A DNA stretch of 64,000 bases, from NCBI GenBank assembly GCA_965247615.1, contig OZ252022.1:2981572-3045571 (forward strand), read 5' to 3'. Position numbers and translations under genes: made by a program. The notes under the pieces are model-generated. The model saw nothing but the letters and a program-made list of their open reading frames with translations, did no database searches and was not told where the DNA came from. This document shows positions 57,904 to 64,000 of this stretch, piece after piece (the first letter of the stretch is position 1; every line of letters starts with the position of its first letter). Source of the DNA: G965197715 sp965247615 (GTDB lineage Bacteria; Chloroflexota; Dehalococcoidia; Lucifugimonadales; UBA1127).

Positions 57904-58578
57904 TTAGGCCTTGTTCCGCCGGGGATCGCGGAGGAACAGGAACCCGCCGCCCACCAAGAGCAGGAAGCCCGCGCCCGCCAAGCCGAGCATCATGGCCGAG
58001 CCAGGGGCAATGTCACCCGGATCGGGCGGCACTACCGTCGGCTCTACCGTCGGCTCTATCGTCGGCTCCGGCGTCGGAGGCAGCGCGCCGGTCACGAAGA
58101 CGGCGAAGGTGCCAAGCATTGTCTGCTGGGTGGTGAGGGTCAGACCCGGGATGTCCCGAATGGTGGCCTCAAGGGGGAGCCATGCGGTGAAGGACGGGTC
58201 AAACACGTAGAGCTTGACGTTCGTGTAGTTGTCCCCACCGGCGATCACGTCGTCTGCACTGTACGCCACGGTGATGTTCACCGGGCGGACGAAGTTGGTG
58301 GCGGGGGTGACACCGAGCGCGAAAGCATTGGACCCCAGGGCGGTGCCTTCAGGGGCCGGAGCCGGGAGGCTGGCCACAGTCAGACTCGTGTACGTGATGT
58401 CAACATCCCCAGTCACGGCGCCCTGAGGCACCGCCACTTCGACCAGTCCCTCGCCAAAGGACAAGCTAACGCCTCCGGCGCCCGCTGTGTCAGCGGAAAC
58501 TCCTACGATGCTTGCGACCATCAGTGATAGAACCAAGGCCATGGCTGCCATAGTTGCCCAGAGAGCGCTTCGCTTCAT
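57904..58578 (-). CDS. Secreted, C-terminally membrane-anchored surface protein
   Basis: The 224-residue protein has a signal peptide (MKRSALWATMAAMALVLSLM then ASIVGVSADTAG), a beta-rich ectodomain (about 30-165), a Pro/Glu/Thr linker with repeated EPT units (PTPEPTIEPTVEPT), then a hydrophobic helix and the basic tail RDPRRNKA. The C-terminal plan is like sortase or PEP-type anchors, but no LPxTG is visible. The ectodomain shows PQGAVTGDVDITYTS and NITVAYSADDVIAGG, as in ZU5-like or other beta-sandwich domains. Role unknown. Confidence 0.78.
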   Translation of the reverse strand: MKRSALWATMAAMALVLSLMVASIVGVSADTAGAGGVSLSFGEGLVEVAVPQGAVTGDVDITYTSLTVASLPAPAPEGTALGSNAFALGVTPATNFVRPVNITVAYSADDVIAGGDNYTNVKLYVFDPSFTAWLPLEATIRDIPGLTLTTQQTMLGTFAVFVTGALPPTPEPTIEPTVEPTVVPPDPGDIAPGSAMMLGLAGAGFLLLVGGGFLFLRDPRRNKA

Positions 58579-58787
58579 CCTTCCACTCCTTAGCTATCTA
58601 GTTCCCTGTTGGATTCTTACTGCCGGGCCAAGCACATCGCGCCGAGCCCACCTTGCAGCATATCGCAACCAACTCTGTGAAATTAACTACATGCGACTAT
58701 ATCCGAAAAACCCCCAGGCGTCAACCCCGTTTCTGTCGGTGCCGAAGGCGCCTCCCCTGAAGACAGAGAGGGACTCCCATTGATTGC

Positions 58788-58816
58788 TTGACGCTTGGAT
58801 TTACCGCTGATACGGT
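58788..58816 (+). promoter_or_regulatory. Sigma-70-type promoter of purL
   Basis: TTGACG (58788-58793) and TACGGT (58811-58816) are 17 nt apart. Transcription near 58823 would begin after the TTG at 58795, which supports the GTG at 58849 as the start codon. Confidence 0.6.
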
Positions 58817-58848
58817 CTCTCGAGACTTCGCCGTGGAGCGCACTGACT

Positions 58849-61065
58849 GTGGCCGTCTCCCAAGAGCTCCTGCAAGAGATTGCACTCTCGCCCCAAGAGT
58901 ACCAGCAGATCGTCGAACGGCTGGACCGCGAGCCGAACAGCGTGGAGCTGGGTCTCTTCGGCGCACTGTGGAGCGAGCACTGCGGCTACAAACATTCCAA
59001 GCCCCTGCTCCGCGGCTTCCCAAGCGAGTCGCCCAGGCTCCTGACGTCTCCGGGGTCCGAGAACGCGGGGGTCGTCGACATCGGCGACGGCCTCGCGCTC
59101 GTGGTCAAGATCGAGTCCCACAACCATCCCTCGGCTGTCGAGCCCTTTCACGGGGCCGCCACCGGAGTGGGCGGCATTGTCCGGGACATCCTGGCCATGG
59201 GTGCCCGCCCCATCGCCCTCCTGAACTCACTGCGCTTTGGACCGCCCGAGGACCCGGCGAACCGCTACCTATTCCATGGCGTGGTCGGCGGCATCTCCTG
59301 GTACGGCAACTGCATCGGCATCCCGGACGTGGGTGGAGAGATCGCCTTTTCGCCCGCGTACAGCAAGAACCCCCTCGTGAATGCCATGTGCCTCGGCGTG
59401 CTACCCAAGGAGCGGATCGTCTCAGCCAAGGCCACGGGACCGGGGAACGTCTTCCTGCTGGTGGGGGCAGATACCGGCAGGGACGGAATCCACGGCGCCT
59501 CCGGCCTCGCGTCGCGGACGTTCCAGGGAGAGCGGGAGCTCCGGCCAACCGTGCAGGTGGGAAACCCCTTCCTCGGCAAGGTCCTGATCGAGGCGTGCCT
59601 GGAGGCCGTCGCCACCTTCCCCGAAGCAATCGTCGGGATGCAGGACCTGGGAGCAGCGGGGTTGACCAGCGCGGCCATCGAGTCCGCGGCCAAGGGCGGC
59701 GCCGGCTTGGAGCTCGACGTCTCTCGGGTCCCGCGCCGGGAATCGGAGATGACACCCTACGAGGTCATGCTCTCCGAGTCCCAGGAGCGCATGTTGCTGA
59801 TCGTGAAGCCCAATTCCCTTGACCAGCTTCGCGCCCTGTTCGAACGGTGGGACCTGACGGCCTCGGTCATTGGGCGCGTGACGGGTGACCAATGGGCCCA
59901 CGTCCATGACGGCGGGGCGCCGTCAGCCCGCGTCCCCGTCTCGGTGCTGTCGGAGGCGCCCCAGTACCGCCTTCAGGGCACGCCGCCGGCGTGGCTCGAG
60001 GCCGCGCGCGCCGTGGACCTCGCCGCGCTGCCGCTCCCTGACGCGTCGCCCGGGCAGGCCCTGCTTGCCCTGTTGGCCTCTCCGAACATAGCGAGCCGGC
60101 GGTTCGTGTACCGCCAGTACGATCACCAGGTGGGCACGAATACGGTTGTGGCCCCCGGCATCGCGGACGCCGCCCTCCTGCGCGTCCCCGGAACGGCGAA
60201 GGGCATCGCCGTCGCCGTCGACGGCAACGGCCGGTACTGCTACCTGGACCCCTACGCGGGCGGCGCCATCGCGGTGGCGGAGGCATGCCGCAACCTGGCC
60301 TGCGTCGGCGCGGAGGCCATCGCGCTCACCGATTGCCTGAACTTCGGCAATCCTGAACGTGCCGATGTGTACTACCAGCTGGAGGAGTCCATCAATGGGA
60401 TGGCCGCGGCGTGCAGGGCCCTGGGCGTGCCCATCGTCAGCGGCAACGTCAGCCTATACAACGAGACCGATGGCGAGGCGGTCTACCCAACGCCCGTCGT
60501 GGGGGCCGTCGGGTTGCTGGAAGACGTCAGGCTGCACTGCACCTCCGGCTTCCGCTCACCCGGCGACCGGGTCGTGCTCTTGGGGGCGGCGGCCCCAGGC
60601 AGCGCGGGCGCTTCCCTGGCCGGCTCCGAGTTCCTGGAGCTGTTCCATAGCCGGGTGGTGGGCCGGCCGGAGATAGACCTGGACCTGGAGAGGCGGGTGC
60701 AGGACGTGTGCAGGACTGCCATAGCCCAGGGCCTCCTGAGCTCTGCCCACGACTGCTCCGACGGCGGCCTCGCCGTGACGCTCGCGGAGTGCTGCATTGG
60801 GGGCGGCGTCGGCATGGAGGTGACGGCCGAGCTCACGGGCCGGTGGGATGCGGCGCTCTTCGGCGAGGGCCAGTCGCGCATCGTCGTGTCGGTGCGTCCG
60901 TCGCTCTTGGGTAGCGTGGAGGAGCTGGCGCGCCGGATGGCCGTGCCCTGCCTGCTCCTTGGCAGCGTGGGGGGCGACCGCCTCCTGGCGCCCGGCATAT
61001 TGGACTCGCCGGTGGTCGACCTGCGGGAAGTCTGGGACAGCGGGCTGGAACGTGCGGTACACTAG
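58849..61065 (+). CDS. purL: Phosphoribosylformylglycinamidine synthase subunit PurL
   Basis: The 738-residue enzyme makes FGAM from FGAR, ATP and ammonia from PurQ in purine synthesis. The N-terminus LSPQEYQQIVERLDREPNSVELGLFGALWSEHCGYKHS has the conserved SEHC(G/S)YK. Further marks are KIESHNHPSAVEPFHGAATGVGGI near residue 87, GMQDLGAAGLTSA and NFGNPERADVYYQL. It is the small PurL type that needs PurS and PurQ, not seen in the window. The start at 58849 is supported by GGAG and the promoter; TTG 58795 would lie between -35 and -10. Confidence 0.97.
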   Translation: MAVSQELLQEIALSPQEYQQIVERLDREPNSVELGLFGALWSEHCGYKHSKPLLRGFPSESPRLLTSPGSENAGVVDIGDGLALVVKIESHNHPSAVEPFHGAATGVGGIVRDILAMGARPIALLNSLRFGPPEDPANRYLFHGVVGGISWYGNCIGIPDVGGEIAFSPAYSKNPLVNAMCLGVLPKERIVSAKATGPGNVFLLVGADTGRDGIHGASGLASRTFQGERELRPTVQVGNPFLGKVLIEACLEAVATFPEAIVGMQDLGAAGLTSAAIESAAKGGAGLELDVSRVPRRESEMTPYEVMLSESQERMLLIVKPNSLDQLRALFERWDLTASVIGRVTGDQWAHVHDGGAPSARVPVSVLSEAPQYRLQGTPPAWLEAARAVDLAALPLPDASPGQALLALLASPNIASRRFVYRQYDHQVGTNTVVAPGIADAALLRVPGTAKGIAVAVDGNGRYCYLDPYAGGAIAVAEACRNLACVGAEAIALTDCLNFGNPERADVYYQLEESINGMAAACRALGVPIVSGNVSLYNETDGEAVYPTPVVGAVGLLEDVRLHCTSGFRSPGDRVVLLGAAAPGSAGASLAGSEFLELFHSRVVGRPEIDLDLERRVQDVCRTAIAQGLLSSAHDCSDGGLAVTLAECCIGGGVGMEVTAELTGRWDAALFGEGQSRIVVSVRPSLLGSVEELARRMAVPCLLLGSVGGDRLLAPGILDSPVVDLREVWDSGLERAVH

Positions 61066-61109
61066 TGGCGGCGCGGGTGCGCAATCCTGGGAAGGGACCG
61101 GGACAGCAG

Positions 61110-61598
61110 ATGGAAGCCGACGACACAAGGGAAAGCGGGCCGACAGAGATACCCGAGGACGCCATCATCGTGAAGCAATCGTACTGGGCCTGGCTCTGGT
61201 ACGTGGTGCCGTGGGGAGGCCTGATCGCGGCCTCCCTCTACTTTGACCAGATCACCTTCGGGGCCATGCCGTTGGTCATCGGCCTGCTCTTCGTCGTCCC
61301 CCAGTTCATGCGGTGGCGCGGCACGGCCTACATCCTCACCAACAACCAGATCATCGTCAGACGGGGGCGCTCCCGGCTCTACGACTTGCCCTTCAATGAG
61401 ATTGGCGAGGTTCGGTCCAATCCGGGATTCTTCGGTTCCAGCCTAGGGTATACGTCCGTCAATCTGGTGCTCAAGGACGGCCGCTCGGCCTTCCTCCCCC
61501 ACGTTCCGGTGTCTTCCCCCCTCATGTCGCACGTCCTGTCCCGCGTCGACACGCCGCCTCCCCCTCCACCTCCCATCGAGGAGCATCCGGACGCCTAG
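61110..61598 (+). CDS. bPH2-domain membrane protein
   Basis: The 162-residue protein has two membrane segments (YWAWLWYVVPWGGLIAASLYF and MPLVIGLLFVVPQFM) followed by a bacterial pleckstrin-like domain: WRGTAYILTNNQIIVRRGRSRLYDLPFNEIGEVRSN, typical of bPH2 (YdbS/YdbT-like). A proline-rich tail (TPPPPPPPIEEH) ends it. ATG 61110 with GGGA upstream is preferred; a GTG overlapping the purL stop (61065) is an alternative. Role unknown, membrane-associated. Confidence 0.82.
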   Translation: MEADDTRESGPTEIPEDAIIVKQSYWAWLWYVVPWGGLIAASLYFDQITFGAMPLVIGLLFVVPQFMRWRGTAYILTNNQIIVRRGRSRLYDLPFNEIGEVRSNPGFFGSSLGYTSVNLVLKDGRSAFLPHVPVSSPLMSHVLSRVDTPPPPPPPIEEHPDA

Positions 61599-61737
61599 CC
61601 GACCTTCCCGCGCTGTTCGGCGGCGCCACTCGGAGGAAACGCCGCCGGCGCTTTCGCTGGAACGGCCCCCGCACACCCATGACGCCCCCTGGCCAAGTCG
61701 TCTGTTGGCCCCGCGGCCGGCACCTGCGCCGCTGGAC

Positions 61738-62034
61738 CTAGCCCAGGAAGATGGACACGCCGGCGTGAGGAAAGACCACCTCAAGGAAACCGTGAAGCTC
61801 ATCCTCCACGGTTTGCGCGTAGGGAACGCCGCCAGCCTCCCCCGGCGCCGGGGCGTGCGGACAGCGGCGCCTTACCTGCGACTGTGGGCAGAGATGGTCT
61901 CCGGAGGGGCCATCCCAATAGCCGACACTTCGCAGAGGGTAGAAGAGGGTCTCGGCGGCGTTCCGCAGATCGGCGACGATCTCGCTGGCCCGGTAGATGC
62001 TGGATGTACTCAGCCGGACGGTGACCGTTTCCAC
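61738..62034 (-). CDS. Small hypothetical protein
   Basis: The 98-residue reading VETVTVRLSTSSIYRASEIV, followed by ADLRNAAETLFYPLRSVGYWDGP and TVEDELHGFLEVVFPHAGVSIFLG, has protein-like composition. A GTG start at 62034 follows a weak AGGCGGAA. It lies downstream of the small membrane-protein gene on the same strand. No family is recognised, and it could be a chance frame. Confidence 0.5.
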   Translation of the reverse strand: METVTVRLSTSSIYRASEIVADLRNAAETLFYPLRSVGYWDGPSGDHLCPQSQVRRRCPHAPAPGEAGGVPYAQTVEDELHGFLEVVFPHAGVSIFLG

Positions 62035-62069
62035 CCTGGTTCCGCCTGCTCTTCCGTCTACGCTCGCGG

Positions 62070-62237
62070 CTACCGGCCGCGGGCGGTGGACCAAGCGCCA
62101 ATGGCGAACAGCACAACGCCAATGATAATGGCCAGGGCGCCCAGTAAGCCGATGAGCCAGTCGAAGACTCCCATGGTCAGAAGCAAGCCGAAGATGAAGA
62201 CGACCGCTCCTCCGGCGATCAGACCGGTGTTGCTCAT
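62070..62237 (-). CDS. Small two-helix membrane protein, 55 aa
   Basis: The 55-residue protein starts MSNTGLIAGGAVVFIFGLLL and continues TMGVFDWLIGLLGALAIIIGVVLFAIGAWS, two hydrophobic helices joined by a short loop, ending TARGR. Its length and hydrophobic regularity suggest a real gene. GAGG lies about 12 nt before the ATG. No function is known; single-domain proteins of this size often sit in the inner membrane. Confidence 0.65.
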   Translation of the reverse strand: MSNTGLIAGGAVVFIFGLLLTMGVFDWLIGLLGALAIIIGVVLFAIGAWSTARGR

Positions 62238-62481
62238 GATGGTCCAGCCTCAGCCCTGGCGGCAAGGTTGATCTCGCCTGAAAAACCAGTGTACGAAGAG
62301 GACTTCGAAGCTGTCAACCGGCGCTCCCCTCCGCTGTCCGGGGCCTGAAACCGCGTCGCGCGGCAGGCCCGGCTCCGGCTGACCGCTCGTGCGCCGCCAA
62401 CAGCGCCCGCGGGCTGGTGTGGACGAAAAGGACTCAGCCTGCTACACTGCAGACAACAATGCGAAAATAGGGTCAACGAAC

Positions 62482-63327
62482 ATGGATGAAAGGCAGCGGC
62501 AGGAGGAACTCATGGGGGCGGGAGAGCTCTCTTTCAAGTGGTTTGCTGAACACAACTTCTATCGAACGGTCAACAGCGCCCTCGTGGACGCCTCAGGCAT
62601 CGGGCCGGGCCAGAAGGTGGTGGAGCTCGCCTGTGGGACGGGCGCCGTCACGGGCCTCCTCTTGGAGCGGCTTCGTGGGGCCCGGGACAGCCTCATCATC
62701 GGCATCGACGCCTCCGCAGCCTCGCTCCGCGAGGCCGTCGACCAGCTTGGCAGCGTGCGCGATGTCGCCGTGCAGTTCGTCCAGGGCCGCGTGGAGGCTC
62801 TTTCGGAGACGGTCAAGGAGCGTGTGGATGGGATCGTCTTTTGCAACGGCATCCACTATGTGGAAGACAAGGGAAACCTCCTGACGCAGATCGCAACGAC
62901 GCTGAAGCCCAAAGGCACCTTTGCGTTCAACACGTCGTTCTACAACGGGGCCCACCCCCCGGAGACGGAGCAGTTCTACCGCCGCTGGATGATGCGGGCC
63001 ATCCGCATCCTCAGGGCCCAACACAGCCTCAAGCCCACGGCGGGCAAGGTGCAGGCCCGCCTTCAGCTCTCGCCGGAAGAGTACGCGGAGTTGCTCGAAG
63101 GGTATGGCTTTTACATTGTGAAGCATGAGATCCAGACGGCGCCTGTTCCTCTGGAGGGATGGGTGGACATCAGCCGGTACGAGGACTTTGTGGCTGGCGC
63201 CATGCCCGGTGTCCCCCTGGCGCCGGCCAGCGAAGCCCTCCAGGAAGGCGTGCGGCAGACCTTCTCAGACATGGGCCTCCAGTTCGTTCCGCGCAACTGG
63301 CTGTCCATGGTGGCGCAGAAGGCGTAG
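62482..63327 (+). CDS. Class I SAM-dependent methyltransferase
   Basis: The 281-residue protein has motif I KVVELACGTGAVTGLLLERL near residue 46, IGIDASAASL after strand 2, VDGIVFCNGIHYVEDK (motif IV region) and KPKGTFAFNTSFYNG. This matches UbiE/MenG-like or methyltransferase-11 families. The start at 62482 (MDERQRQEELMGAGELSFKW) fits the fold. The acceptor is unknown; it is not related to the methyltransferase at 22052 beyond the fold. Confidence 0.87.
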   Translation: MDERQRQEELMGAGELSFKWFAEHNFYRTVNSALVDASGIGPGQKVVELACGTGAVTGLLLERLRGARDSLIIGIDASAASLREAVDQLGSVRDVAVQFVQGRVEALSETVKERVDGIVFCNGIHYVEDKGNLLTQIATTLKPKGTFAFNTSFYNGAHPPETEQFYRRWMMRAIRILRAQHSLKPTAGKVQARLQLSPEEYAELLEGYGFYIVKHEIQTAPVPLEGWVDISRYEDFVAGAMPGVPLAPASEALQEGVRQTFSDMGLQFVPRNWLSMVAQKA

Positions 63328-63390
63328 GGGCCTTGCCCGGCTGAGAGCGCCCCCGTCCTCCCCACGCCACCTCAGCGGCCGGCGGCCCCT

Positions 63391-63425
63391 CAACCCTCCC
63401 CTACAAGGCCGTCGCGCCAGCGACC
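63391..63425. repeat. Interspersed repeat (type B)
   Basis: Full copy with TACAAGGCC centre and GTCGCGCCAGCGACC hairpin, followed by half a type A unit. Confidence 0.85.
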
Positions 63426-63448
63426 GTCATTCCCGCACCCACCCGCCG

Positions 63449-63475
63449 TCATTCTCGCGAAGGCGGGAATCCAGG
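63449..63475. repeat. Interspersed palindromic repeat (type A)
   Basis: GTCATTCTCGCGAAGGCGGG with AATCCAG; one arm carries a C-to-T change. Confidence 0.8.
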
Positions 63476-63768
63476 GCGGCGGCGCGTGGCGGGGTCCCTT
63501 CCCCACCCAGCATCCCCGACCCCCGCCCTCCACCAGGCGTCGCGCAAGGGTCTCCTGCGCCATCCTCCCGTGGCCCGAAGCAGCACAAATCCTCTACCCT
63601 TCCTCTACCCTCTATCCAACACACCTGCCCGCCAAGGAGATCGCCATCCCCCAAAAAACAATCACACCAGCGCCTATCTGTCGGAGACGCGGCCAGATAC
63701 ATTCGTTTCTTGAAAAAAGCAAAAGGCAATCAAGAAGGCCATATCGATCAACCCCCCCCGACCCCTAC

Positions 63769-63800
63769 CCCTCCCCTACAAGGCCATCGCGCCAGCGACC
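63769..63800. repeat. Interspersed repeat (type B)
   Basis: Diverged copy (CCCCTCCCCTACAAGGCCATCGC then GCCAGCGACC). Confidence 0.75.
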
Positions 63801-63907
63801 GTCATTCTCGCACCCACCCGTCATCCCAACCAAGGGATCCTCGAGGCCGGGTCCCGGATTGCCGAAGAACGTGCAGCCCCAGTCGCGTCGTACAGACGGT
63901 CCTGGGA

Positions 63908-64000
63908 ATGCCGGTCCTGAAGGATCTGTTCGATCTAACCGGCATGGAGGCACAGGAGGAGGACCCGTTTCAGACTTCCCTGGGCACCATTCCAAGCCGC
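63908..64000 (+). CDS. Possible start of a gene running off the window
   Basis: The open frame starts MPVLKDLFDLTGMEAQEEDP and reaches the window end without a stop. It has protein-like composition and no repeat content, but only a weak ribosome binding site. I cannot identify it. Confidence 0.3.
   Translation, partial: MPVLKDLFDLTGMEAQEEDPFQTSLGTIPSR

Larger units (their letters stand above)
63328..63907. other. Intergenic repeat cluster
   Basis: The stretch holds type B units at 63391-63425 and 63769-63800, a type A unit at 63449-63475 and a lower-GC middle (63550-63740) with runs like CCCCCAAAAAACAATC. Nothing coding is supported. Confidence 0.6.

Noticed and set aside
58795..58848. TTG 58795 as the purL start
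   Set aside because: It lies between the -35 and -10 of a good promoter. GTG 58849 fits the family N-terminus.
46741..63800. CRISPR array
   Set aside because: The repeated units are widely spaced, joined to each other in varied order and lack regular unique spacers of even length. No cas genes are present.

Overview
The window is a 64 kb piece of a high-GC bacterial chromosome. I infer Chloroflexota, most likely a Dehalococcoidia/SAR202-type lineage. The clues are many small catabolic enzymes in paralogous sets (metal-dependent amidohydrolases, cysteine hydrolases of the isochorismatase fold, LLM-class flavin oxidoreductases, cupins, VOC proteins, SDRs), a deazaflavin-type oxidoreductase, an NudC, a DUF1998 helicase and one tRNA-Pro. 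No rRNA, prophage, IS transposase or CRISPR array is visible. The taxonomic call rests on gene content only.

Layout. 1-1.9 kb: a low-GC reverse-strand gene, cut by the window edge, that joins a DNA methyltransferase in one frame to a Bpu10I-like nuclease. 2.2-7.3 kb: thioredoxin-like protein, amidohydrolase, cupin, GYD protein, tRNA-Pro, ffh and a DinB-like protein. 7.3-18.3 kb: cysteine hydrolase, a DprE2/DprE1-like pair, LLM oxidoreductase, PqqC/TenA-like protein, second amidohydrolase, nudC, a low-GC orphan, ketopantoate-reductase-like and FAH-family enzymes. 18.5-22 kb: two-domain VOC protein, SDR and aldo/keto reductase. 22-27.2 kb: a reverse-strand series (zinc ribbon, DUF503, DUF1998 helicase, cupin, HAD, methyltransferase). 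27.4-29.5 kb: a Cys-type TlpA lipoprotein and, divergent from it, a tandem TlpA lipoprotein with an in-frame TGA at the first redox-Cys position of both domains. 29.5-39.4 kb: M42-like peptidase, cysteine hydrolase, GlcG/HbpS protein, transporters, LLM enzyme, SDR, flavin and deazaflavin enzymes and small oxygenase-like proteins. 39.4-41.1 kb: a GHKL ATPase / STAS-like / AroQ-like cassette, low in GC in its first half. 41.2-46 kb: BNR-repeat protein, two MFS carriers and a VOC protein. 46-47.85 kb: a decayed stretch with methylase and rhodanese remnants, a DUF1272 gene and many interspersed repeats. 47.85-53.1 kb: MATE pump, two hotdog dehydratases, PHP protein, small conserved orphans and a SufR-like regulator. 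53.3-61.6 kb: an ftsH with a second FtsH_ext-like domain inside its protease domain, a MoxR/ChlI-like ATPase, a surface protein, purL and a bPH2 protein. 61.7-64 kb: small membrane and hypothetical proteins, a methyltransferase and a repeat-filled end.

How the parts work together. Most genes look like soluble scavenging and degradation enzymes in short transcription units with 4-nt GTGA or ATGA overlaps. Housekeeping is represented by ffh, tRNA-Pro, purL, nudC and ftsH. The strongest unusual signals are the double-UGA TlpA protein, which I read as a selenoprotein with two UxxC active sites and a hairpin at the same distance after each UGA; the duplicated FtsH_ext domain; and the single-chain methyltransferase-nuclease. 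Interspersed palindromic and MITE-like repeats fill most intergenic gaps.
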